A DNA stretch of 64,000 nt, taken from assembly GCA_949752795.1 (NCBI GenBank), contig CATKHW010000386.1:62001-126000 (forward strand), in the 5' to 3' direction. The position numbers were made by a program, and so were the translations under genes. Origin of the DNA: Hyperoodon ampullatus. Lineage: Eukaryota > Chordata > Mammalia > Artiodactyla > Ziphiidae. The notes under the pieces were generated by a model. The model did not search any database. It was given only the letters and a program-made list of their open reading frames with translations, and was not told where the DNA came from. Each line of letters opens with the position of its first letter. The first letter of the stretch is position 1. This document shows positions 39,756-48,450 of this stretch, piece by piece.

Positions 39756-41494
39756 CTTGGCCAAAAAGGGCGTATGCGTTTTCTCCTGAATATATTCAGG
39801 AGAAAACGCATACGCCCTTTTTGGCCAAGCAAGCAAGCGGGCAATGCAAATCTGCACTACAGAGAAGTATCACTTCCCACCGGTCAAAAGGGACATCCAC
39901 AAAATGTGTAAAAACCAGAAAGGCAAGACAGGCCGTGGAGAACAGGGAGCCTTGTTATGCTGATGGGCGGGATGTAAATTGCCAACTGCCTCTCTGGAGG
40001 AGTACATTGTGTTCCCTAAAACAAGTAAAGAACAGAGCTACAGAGCCAAGGGCACTTCCAGTCTAGGAAATAAACCTTGGGAAAACTGAAGTTCAATAAG
40101 ACAGAGCCACCCCAAAATTTAGGGCTGCACTGCTTACAAGGACCTCAACTTGGGTACACCTTAAATATCCCAGGAAATATAAAAATGGTTCAAAAAATTG
40201 TGGTACTTACGTACGATGGAATATCCCTCAGCCATGAAATCAGTGTCATAAGACCAGTAGCAGCAAAATGGGTGGATTCAGGTACGATGATTCTAAGTGA
40301 AATAAGTCACAGAGAAAAAGAAACTTATCATAAGATATCACTTATGAAGATCCTGTAAACATGGCTACACTTGAACTGAGTTAGGAAAGAGAACAGTGTC
40401 TCACATTTAGAAAACACTGTTATGCCTGCTTAAGGGGGAAGGAGAGGTGGGGTGATGCATAAAACCAGAGTTTGATATAAGCACAGTTACCATTCCAAAA
40501 ACCAACTATGGAATAGACAAGACCTACACCTTCCTCAGTGAATGGGACTCAAAACCCCATATTTGCCGCAGAGGAATATATCTGACTAGTAAGAATCTTA
40601 AAACCTATGTATTGATATGTCTCCATAAGGGAATCAAGTGTGTCTAGACTGGCATAAACATGGCAGCGAGAATCAGCTCAAACCCACGATAAAAAGGAAT
40701 TTCAAAAACAAAACAAAAAAACTGGGAAATTCTTTACAATTCCTTCAGGGTCTCTGATGAAACCTGGAATGACCCAATCTACCATGACAGCTGGATGTGG
40801 CATAAGGCTGGACACTTGGGACTGAGAGGATTGGTGAGATTGGGTGAACAAATGCAGACCCTTTAAAGCAATAATGCAAGGCACCCATTCCATGGGTCGC
40901 AACTCTCCAGGTTGAAGGGAATATTACTACAGTTATAACATGTACGGGAAACCTAGAGAACGGACACACTGTGAAGACGAAAGGTTTCTAAAACTCAACG
41001 AATAGTCTCTCTCCTGGTGCTCCGGTTTGACTTTCCATCTGCTTTACTATCAACCTCCCAACTTGGAGAGACAGCCCCTTTAACCTCCTGGTTCGCACAG
41101 GTTGCCAATTTGGCAGAGGATGAAAGGGAAGAGGGAGAACCAATGAGAGAGTAGCTGTTAGGCATTTGGACGGGCACATATCACTGTAATTTCCCGGCAG
41201 GAAGAAGAATTAACCAAAGTCTCAGCCCCCCACCGGGAACCAGTATAGGTCCTGAACCAAAATTTTGGACTTGCGGTCAGCTCACCAAAAACGAGTTGAA
41301 AAATGGAGCTCAGGGGCACAGCAATTCACAAACTGGCCGAGTAATAAAGGACAACTATCGTCCAAAAATCTGTTGAGGGAAGGCAACGAGGCGGACTTGA
41401 AAGCGAGGCAGAATAGCAGGAAACAGATTTCAAGAGGTACGTTGGAATCGCCTTTAAAGCACAGAAAGAGGGGCACAACTTCGACAATGATGCA
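39756..41494 (+). repeat. Monomer 23, 1,739 bp
   Basis: The palindrome at 39756-39829 is perfect. The L1 part is about 39842-40721, with AAACTGAAGTTCAATAAG and GAAATCAGTGTC. The unassigned part has CCAATCTACCATGAC near 40775 and GTGAAGACGAAAGG near 40971. Confidence 0.95.
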
Positions 41495-43233
41495 CTTGGC
41501 CCAAAAGGGCGTATGCGTTTTCTCCTGAATATATTCAGGAGAAAACGCATACGCCCTTTTTGGCCAAGCAAGCAAGCGGGCAATGCAAATCTGCACTACA
41601 AAGAAGTATCACTTCCCACCGGTCAAAAGGGACATCCACAAAATGTGTAAAAACCAGAAAGGCAAGACAGGCCCTGGAGAACAGGGTGCCTTGTTATGCT
41701 GATGGGCGGGATGTAAATTGCCAACTGCCTCTCTGGAGGAGTGCATTGTGTTCCCTAAAACAAGTAAACAACAGAGCTACAGAGCCAAGGGCACTTCCAG
41801 TCTAGGGAATATACCTGGGAAAAACTGAAAATCAATAAGACAGAGCCACCCCAAAATTTAGGGCTGCACTGCTTACAAGGACCTCAACTTGGGTACACCT
41901 TAAATATCCCAGGAAATATAAAATTGGTTCAAAAAATTGTGGTACTTACGTACGATGGAATATCCCTCAGCCATGAAATCAATGTCATAAGACCAGTAGC
42001 AGCAAAATGGGTGGATTCAGGTACGATGATTCTAAGTGAAATAAGTCACACAGAAAAAGAAACTTATCATAAGATATCACTTATGAAGATCCTGTAAACA
42101 TGGCTACACTTGAACTGAGTTAGGAAAGAGAACAGTGTCTCACATTTAGAAAACACTCTTATGCCTGCTTAAGGGGGAAGGAGAGGTGGGGTGATGCATA
42201 AAACCAGAGTTTGATATAAGCACAGGTACCGTTCCAAAAACCAACTATGGAATAGACAAGACCTACACCTTCCTCAGTGAAAGGGACTCAAAACCCCATA
42301 TTTCCCTCAGAGGAATATATCTGACTAGTAAGAATCTTAAAACCTATGTATTTATATGTCTCCGTAAGGGAATCAAGTGTGTCTAGACTGGGATAAATAT
42401 GGCAGCGAGAATCAGCTCAAACCCACTATAAAAAGGAATTTCAAAAATAAAACAAAAAAACTGGGAAATTCTTTACAATTCCTTCAGGGTCTCTGATGAA
42501 ACCTGAAATGACCCTATCTACAATGACAGCTGGATGTGGCATAAGGCTGGACACTTGGGACTGAGAGGATTGGTGAGATTGGGTGAGCAAATGCAGACCC
42601 TTTAAAGCAATAATGCATGGCACACATTCCATGGGTCCCAACTCTCCAGGTTGAAGGGAATATTACTACAGATATAACATGTACGGGAATCCTAGAGAAC
42701 GGACACACTGTGAATACGAAAGGTTTCTAAAACTCATCGAATAGTCCCTCTCCTGGTGCTCCGGTTTGACTTTCCATCTGCTTTATTATCAACCTCCCAA
42801 CTTGGAGAGACAGCCCCTTTAACCTCCTGGTTCGCACAGGTTGCCAATTTGGCAGAGGATGAAAGGGAAGAGGGAGAACCAATGAGAGAGTAGCTGTTAG
42901 GCATTTGGACGGGCACATATCACTGTAATTTCCCGGCAGGAAGAAGAATTAACCAAATTCTCAGACACCCACCGGGAACCAGTATAGGTCCTGAACCAAA
43001 ATTTTGGACTTGCGGTCAGCTCTCCAAAAACGAGTTGAAAAATGGAGCTCAGGGACACAGCAATTCACAAACTGGCCGAGTAATAAAGGACAACTATCGT
43101 CCAAAAATCTGTTGAGGGAAGGCAACGAGGCGGACTTGAAAGCGAGGCAGAATAGCAGGAAACAGATTTCAAGAGGTACGTTGGAATCGCCTTTAAAGCA
43201 CAGGAAGAGGGGCACAACTTCGACAATGATGCA
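41495..43233 (+). repeat. Monomer 24, 1,739 bp, contains the domain boundary
   Basis: The palindrome at 41495-41568 has one mismatch (GGCCCAAAAG). The L1 part (about 41581-42460) and the first part of the unassigned segment are old type. From ACCAAATTCTCAG at about 42,951 it is new type. Its end has CAGCTCTCC and CAGGGACACAGC, a sub-variant seen again at the ends of monomers 28 and 33. Confidence 0.95.
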
Positions 43234-43307
43234 CTTGGCCAAAAAGGGCGTATGCGTTTTCTCCTGAATATATTCAGGAGAAAACGCATACGCCCTTTTT
43301 GGCCAAG
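43234..43307. mobile_element. Mariner-like miniature palindrome (prototype copy, perfect 74 bp)
   Basis: This is a perfect inverted repeat with 37-bp arms meeting at 43,270/43,271 (centre GAATATATTC) and no loop. It ends in CTTGGCCAAAAAG and its complement. The terminal TTGGCCAAAAAG, and a following CGT..G.GTTTT pattern, match the short palindromic mariner derivatives that I recall as abundant in ruminant genomes. No transposase and no TA target duplication is visible. The flanks are TGATGCA on the left and CAAGCAAGCGGG on the right, the second leading straight into L1 sequence. The same element occurs in all 36 monomers that reach this phase, and 11 of these are perfect (8465, 18893, 38017, 39756, 43234, 44973, 46712, 48451, 50190, 58885, 62363). 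A perfect arm pair of this length can form a hairpin or cruciform. The palindrome is certain; the mariner origin is inference. Confidence 0.75.
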
Positions 43308-43319
43308 CAAGCAAGCGGG

Positions 43320-43836
43320 CAATGCAAATCTGCACTACAAAGAAGTATCACTTCCCACCGGTCAAAAGGGACATCCACAAAATGTGTAAGAACAAGAAAG
43401 GCAAGACAGGCCCTGGAGAACAGGGAGCCTTGTTATGCTGATGGGCGGGATGTAAATTGCCAACTGCCTCTCTGGAGGAGTGCATTCTGTTCCCTAAAAC
43501 AAGTAAAGAACAGAGCTACAGAGCCAGGGGCACTACCAGTCTAGGGAATATACCTTGGGAAAACTGAAAATCAATAAGACAGAGCCACCCCAAAATTTAG
43601 GGCTGCACTGCATACAAGGACCTCAACTTGGATACACCTTAAGTATCCCAGAAAATATAAACATGGTTCAAAAAATTGTGGTACTTACGTACGATGGAAT
43701 ATCCCTCAGCCATGAAATCAATGTCATAAGACCAGTAGCAGCAAAATGGGTGGATTCAGGTACGATGATTCTAAGTGAAATAAGTCACACAGAAAAAGAA
43801 ACTTATCATAAGATATCACTTATGAAGATCCTGTAA
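43320..43836 (+). pseudogene. Remnant of the L1 ORF2 C-terminal region
   Basis: Translation from ATG at 43,322 begins MQICTTKKYHF and reaches GALLC-stop-WAGCKL. This corresponds to the cysteine-rich C-terminal motif of ORF2p (C-x3-C-x7-H-x4-C), with the first cysteines and the histidine replaced and one cysteine codon turned into TGA at 43,439. That TGA is retained in all the copies I checked, so the element was dead before amplification. Downstream, the open frame 43,555-43,836 holds AAKWVDSGTMILSEISHTEK and ends HKISLMKIL-stop at the TAA that aligns with the ORF2 stop. A net one-base loss between the SHEIN and RPVAAKW codons shifts the frame relative to intact L1. Other copies add further stops or indels (near 8,890, 12,505, 26,411, 28,150, 36,635 and 38,594). 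Confidence 0.8.
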
Positions 43837-44166
43837 ACATGGCTACACTTGAACTGAGTTAGGAAAGAGAACAGTGTCTCACATTTAGAAAACACTCTTA
43901 TACCTGCTTAAGGGGGAAGGAGAGGTGGGGTGATGCATAAAACCAGAGTTTGATATAAGCACAGGTACCGTTCCAAAAACCAACTATGGAATAGACAAGA
44001 CCTACACCGTCCTCAGTGAAAGGGACTCAAAACCCCATATTTCCCGCAGAGGAAAGTATCTGACTAGTAAGAATCTTAAAACCTATGTATTGATATGTCT
44101 CCGTAAGGGAATCAAGTGTGTCTAGACTGGCATAAACATGGCAGCGAGAATCAGCTCAAACCCACT
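43837..44166 (+). other. Decayed L1 3' UTR
   Basis: This stretch follows the ORF2 stop and leads to the A-rich tail. Landmarks in order are TTAGAAAACACTCTTAT, the G-rich purine tract, CCAGAGTTTGATAT, CCAACTATGGAATAGAC, AAGAATCTTAAAACCTATG, TATTGATATGTCT and GAATCA. They follow the order of the cetartiodactyl L1 3' UTR that I recall. It contains no gene. Confidence 0.75.
43912..43930 (+). other. G-rich purine tract of the L1 3' UTR (possible two-tetrad quadruplex)
   Basis: The tract GGGGGAAGGAGAGGTGGGG has four G runs separated by 1-3 bases. G-rich polypurine tracts that can form quadruplexes are a known feature of mammalian L1 3' UTRs. It recurs once per monomer with little change, but the three monomers from 51,929 to 57,145 lose the first run (AAGGTTGAAGG). 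Confidence 0.55.
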
Positions 44167-44199
44167 ATAAAAAGGAATTTCAAAAACAAAACAAAAAAA
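44167..44199 (+). other. A-rich tail of the L1 fragment
   Basis: TATAAAAAGGAATTTC followed by AAAACAAAACAAAAAAA is what remains of the L1 poly(A) end. The tail marks the L1 3' boundary in each monomer. After it the sequence has no L1 resemblance. Confidence 0.75.
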
Positions 44200-44972
44200 C
44201 TGGGAAATTCTTTACAATTCCTTCAGGGTCTCTGATGAAAGCTGGAATGACCCTATCTACAACGACAGCTGGATGTGGCATAAGGAGGGACACTTGGGAC
44301 TGAGACGATTGGTGACATTGGGTGAGCAAATGCAGACCCTTTAAAGCAATAATGCATGGCACCCATTTCATGGGTCCGAACTCTCCAGGTTGAAGGGAAT
44401 ATTACTACAGCTATAACATGTGCGGGAAACCTAGAGAACGGACACACTGTGAATACGAAAGGTTTCTAAAACTCAACGCATAGTACCTCTCCTGGTGCTC
44501 CGGTTTGACTTTCCGTCTGCTTTACTATCAACCTCCCAACTTGGAGAGACAGCCCCTTTAACCTCTTGGTTCGCACAGGTTGCCAATTTGGCAGAGGATG
44601 AAAGGGAAGAGGGAGAATCAATGAGAGAGTAGCTGTTAGGCATTTGGACGGGCACATATCACTGTAATTTCCCGGCAGGAAAAAGAATTAACCAAATTCT
44701 CAGCCACCCACCGGGAACCAGTATAGGTCCTGAACCAAAATTATGGACTTGCGGTCAGCTCACCAAAAACGAGTTGAAAAATGGAGCTCAGGGGCACAGC
44801 AATTCACAAACTGGCCGAGTAATAAAGGACAACTATCTTCCAAAAATCTGTTGAGGGAAGGCAACGAGGTGGACTTGAAAGCGAGGCAGAATAGCAGGAA
44901 ACAGATTTCAAGAGGTACGTTGTAATCGCCTTTAAAGCACAGGAAGAGGGGCACAACTTCGACAATGATGCA
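44200..44972. repeat. Unassigned ~773-bp segment of the satellite unit (prototype copy)
   Basis: This is the part between the L1 tail and the next palindrome, and I recognise no family in it. It includes a short perfect palindrome CCAAAATTTTGG in most copies (mutated here to CCAAAATTATGG at 44,734), a pyrimidine stretch CCCTCTTCC on the minus strand, and an AATAAA hexamer at 44,821. Open frames of 60-104 codons occur on both strands, but stops and frameshifts differ from copy to copy (for example a stop at 44,926), so no protein is supported. It could be a decayed LTR, an older SINE/LINE mosaic or original satellite sequence. Confidence 0.6.
44821..44826 (+). promoter_or_regulatory. AATAAA hexamer in the unassigned segment
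   Basis: GAGTAATAAAGGAC recurs in almost every monomer and contains the canonical polyadenylation hexamer on the plus strand. No clear GU-rich element follows. It would matter only if the array is transcribed, which the sequence cannot show. Confidence 0.2.
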
Positions 44973-46711
44973 CTTGGCCAAAAAGGGCGTATGCGTTTTC
45001 TCCTGAATATATTCAGGAGAAAACGCATACGCCCTTTTTGGCCAAGCAAGCAAGCGGGCAATGCAAATCTGCACTACAAAGAAGTATCACTTCCCACCGG
45101 TCAAAAGGGACATCCACAAAATGTGTAAGAACAAGAAAGGCAAGACAGGCCCTGGAGAACAGGGAGCCTTGTTATGCTGATGGGCGGGATGTAAATTGCC
45201 AACTGCCTCTCTGGAGGAGTGCATTCTGTTCCCTAAAACAAGTAAAGAACAGAGCTACAGAGCCAAGGGCACTACCAGTCTAGGGAATATACCTTGGGAA
45301 AACTGAAAATCAATAAGACAGAGCCACCCCAATATTTAGGGCTGCACTGCATACAAGGACCTCAACTTGGATACACCTTAAGTATCCCAGAAAATATAAA
45401 CATGGTTCAAAAAATTGTGGTACTTACGTACGATGGAATATCCCTCAGCCATGAAATCAATGTCATAAGACCAGTAGCAGCAAAATGGGTGGATTCAGGT
45501 ACGATGATTCTAAGTGAAATAAGTCACACAGAAAAAGAAACTTATCATAAGATATCACTTATGAAGATCCTGTAAACATGGCTACACTTGAACTGAGTTA
45601 GGAAAGAGAACAGTGTCTCACATTTAGAAAACACTCTTATACCTGCTTAAGGGGGAAGGAGAGGTGGGGTGATGCATAAAACCAGAGTTTGATATAAGCA
45701 CAGGTACCGTTCCAAAAACCAACTATGGAATAGACAAGACCTACACCGTCCTCAGTGAAAGGGACTCAAAACCCCATATTTCCCGCAGAGGAAAGTATCT
45801 GACTAGTAGGAATCTTAAAACCTATGTATTGATATGTCTCCGTAAGGGAATCAAGTGTGTCTAGACTGGCATAAACATGGCAGCGAGAATCAGCTCAAAC
45901 CCACTATAAAAAGGAATTTCAAAAACAAAACAAAAAAACGGGGAAATTCTTTACAATTCCTTCAGGGTCTCTGATGAAAGCTGGAATGACCCTATCTACA
46001 ACGACAGCTGGATGTGGCATAAGGAGGGACACTTGGGACTGAGACGATTGGTGAGATTGGGTGAGCAAATGCAGACCCTTTAAAGCAATAATGCATGGCA
46101 CCCATTTCATGGGTCCGAACTCTCCAGGTTGAAGGGAATATTACTACAGCTATAACATGTGCGGGAAACCTAGGGAACGGACACACTGTGAATACGAAAG
46201 GTTTCTAAAACTCAACGCATAGTACCTCTCCTGGTGCTCCGGTTTGACTTTCCGTCTGCTTTACTATCAACCTCCCAACTTGGAGAGACAGCCCCTTTAA
46301 CCTCTTGGTTCGCACAGGTTGCCAATTTGGCAGAGGATGAAAGGGAAGAGGGAGAACCAATGAGAGAGTAGCTGTTAGGCATTTGGACGGGCACATATCA
46401 CTGTAATTTCCCGGCAGGAAAAAGAATTAACCAAATTCTCAGCCACCCACCGGGAACCAGTATAGGTCCTGAACCAAAATTTTGGACTTGCGGTCAGCTC
46501 ACCAAAAACGAGTTGAAAAATGGAGCTCAGGGGCACAGCAATTCACAAACTGGCCGAGTAATAAAGGACAACTATCTTCCAAAAATCTGTTGAGGGAAGG
46601 CAACGAGGCGGACTTGAAAGCGAGGCAGAATAGCAGGAAACAGATTTCAAGAGGTACGTTGTAATCGCCTTTAAAGCACAGGAAGAGGGGCACAACTTCG
46701 ACAATGATGCA
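44973..46711 (+). repeat. Monomer 26, 1,739 bp
   Basis: The palindrome at 44973-45046 is perfect. The L1 part is about 45059-45938, with CCCCAATATTTAGG. The unassigned part shares CAACGCATAGTACC, CTATCTTCC and GTTGTAATCG with monomer 25, and CTAGGGAACGG with monomer 27. Confidence 0.95.
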
Positions 46712-48450
46712 CTTGGCCAAAAAGGGCGTATGCGTTTTCTCCTGAATATATTCAGGAGAAAACGCATACGCCCTTTTTGGCCAAGCAAGCAAGCTGGCAA
46801 TGCAAATCTGCACTACATAGAAGTATCACTTCCCACCGGTCAAAAGGGACATCCACAAAATGTGTAAGAACAAGAAAGGCAAGACAGGCCCTGGAGAACA
46901 GGGAGCCTTGTTATGCTGATGGGCGGGATGTAAATTGCCAACTGCCTCTCTGGAGGAGTGCATTCTGTTCCCTAAAACAAGTAAAGAACAGAGCTACAGA
47001 GCCAAGGGCACTACGAGTCTAGGGAATATACCTTGGGAAAACTGAAAATCAATAAGACAGAGCCAACCCAAAATTTAGGGCTGCACTGCATACAAGGACC
47101 TCAACTTGGATACACCTTACGTATCCCAGAAAATATAAACATGGTTCAAAAAATTGTGGTACTTACGTACGATGGAATATCCCTCAGCCATGAAATCAAT
47201 GTCATAAGACCAGTAGCAGCAAAATGGGTGGATTCAGGTACGATGATTCTAAGTGAAATAAGTCACACAGAAAAAGAAACTTATCATAAGATATCACTTA
47301 TGAAGATCCTGTAAACATGGCTACACTTGAACTGAGTTAGGAAAGAGAACAGTGTCTCACATTTAGAAAACACTCTTATACCTGCTTAAGGGGGAAGGAG
47401 AGGTGGGGTGATGCATAAAACCAGAGTTTGATATAAGCACAGGTACCGTTCCAAAAACCAACTATGGAATAGACAAGACCTACACCGTCCTCAGTGAAAG
47501 GGACTCAAAACCCCATATTTCCCGCAGAGGAAAGTATCTGACTAGTAAGAATCTTAAAACCTATGTATTGATATGTCTCCGTAAGGGGATCAAGTGTGTC
47601 TAGACTGGCATAAACATGGCAGCGAGAATCAGCTCAAACCCACTATAAAAAGGAATTTCAAAAACAAAACAAAAAAACTGGGAAATTCTTTACAATTCCT
47701 TCAGGGTCTCTGATGAAAGCTGGAATGACCCTATCTACAACGACAGCTGGATGTGGCATAAGGAGGGACACTTGGGACTGAGACGATTGGTGAGATTGGG
47801 TGAGCAAATGCAGACCCTTTAAAGCAATAATGCATGGCACCCATTTCATGGGTCCGAACTCTCCAGGTTGAAGGGAATATTACTACAGCTATAACATGTG
47901 CGGGAAACCTAGGGAACGGACACACTGTGAATACGAAAGGTTTCTAAAACTCAACGCATAGTCCCTCTCCTGGTGCTCCGGTTTGACTTTCCGTCTGCTT
48001 TACTATCAACCTCCCAACTTGGAGAGACAGCCCCTTTAACCTCTTGGTTCGCACAGGTTGCCAATTTGGCAGAGGATGAAAGGGAAGAGGGAGAATCAAT
48101 GAGAGAGTAGCTGTTAGGAATTTGGACGGGCACATATCACTGTAATTTCCCGGCAGGAAAAAGAATTAACCAAATTCTCAGCCACCCACCGGGAACCAGT
48201 ATAGGCCCTGAACCAAAATTTTGGACTTGCGGTCAGCTCACCAAAAACGAGTTGAAAAATGGAGCTCAGGGGCACAGCAATTCACAAACTGGCCGAGTAA
48301 TAAAGGACAACTATCGTCCAAAAATCTGTTGAGGGAAGCCAACGAGGCGGACTTGAAAGCGAGGCAGAATAGCAGGAAACAGATTTCAAGAGGTACGTTG
48401 GAATCGCCTTTAAAGCACAGGAAGAGGGGCACAACTTCGACAATGATGCA
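46712..48450 (+). repeat. Monomer 27, 1,739 bp
   Basis: The palindrome at 46712-46785 is perfect and is followed by CAAGCAAGCTGGC. The L1 part is about 46798-47677, with GAGCCAACCCAAAA and CCTTACGTATCCC. The unassigned part has CAACGCATAGTCCC and GGGAAGCCAACG near 48336. Confidence 0.95.

Larger units (their letters stand above)
43320..44199 (+). mobile_element. 5'-truncated, decayed LINE-1 3' end (prototype copy)
   Basis: About 880 bp runs in L1 order. It starts at AATGCAAATCTGCACTACAA, continues through GGATGTAAATTG, ATATACCTTGGGAAAAC, GTGGTAC, ATGGAATATCCCTCAGCCAT, GCAGCAAAATGGGTGGAT and CTAAGTGAAATAAGTCA to GATATCACTTAT, all landmarks of the ORF2 3' end and stop. It then passes through a 3' UTR with a G-rich purine tract and ends in an A-rich tail. 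The order is collinear with the mammalian L1 3' end, with numerous substitutions. The 3' UTR wording is closest to the cetartiodactyl L1 as I remember it. Every monomer carries this segment about 86 to 965 bp after its palindrome start, so L1 makes up half the satellite. It cannot encode a functional protein. Confidence 0.85.
43234..44972 (+). repeat. Monomer 25, 1,739 bp (prototype of the homogenised domain)
   Basis: This is the first monomer whose palindrome and L1 part are fully new type, and its parts are dissected in separate entries. Private or near-private marks are GAGCCAGGGGCAC near 43523, GGTGACATTGGG near 44311, TTATGGAC at 44739 and GAGGTGGAC near 44867. It shares CTATCTTCC and GTTGTAATCG with monomer 26. 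Confidence 0.95.

Noticed and set aside
43234..43307. Palindrome as a bacterial-type intrinsic terminator or a CRISPR repeat
   Set aside because: The T runs are inside the stem rather than after it, the spacing is 1.7 kb, and the surrounding L1 sequence is mammalian.
43004..43335. 87-codon plus-strand and 104- to 124-codon minus-strand frames ending in or crossing the palindrome
   Set aside because: Each is broken in several monomers (for example near 6,535, 8,274 and 44,926). Symmetry of the palindrome creates mirrored frames on both strands. No recognisable domain or selection pattern is seen.
43594..43603. Telomere-like TTTAGGG in each monomer
   Set aside because: It occurs once per unit inside the L1-derived stretch (AATTTAGGGC) and is not tandemly repeated.
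43555..43836. Recurring 93-codon open frame as a conserved gene
   Set aside because: It is the end of the dead L1 ORF2 read partly in a shifted frame. It has only a TTG start in most copies, and several copies have stops or indels (near 8,890, 12,505, 26,411, 28,150, 36,635 and 38,594).
44165..44175. TATA-box-like ACTATAAAAAG in every monomer as a promoter
   Set aside because: It lies at the L1 3' end, directly before the A-rich tail, where L1 has AT-rich end sequence. No initiator or downstream gene follows.
44200..44972. Retroviral LTR as the origin of the unassigned segment
   Set aside because: I saw no TG...CA ends at its limits, no target duplication, and no clear promoter and polyadenylation layout. 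It is kept only as an open possibility.
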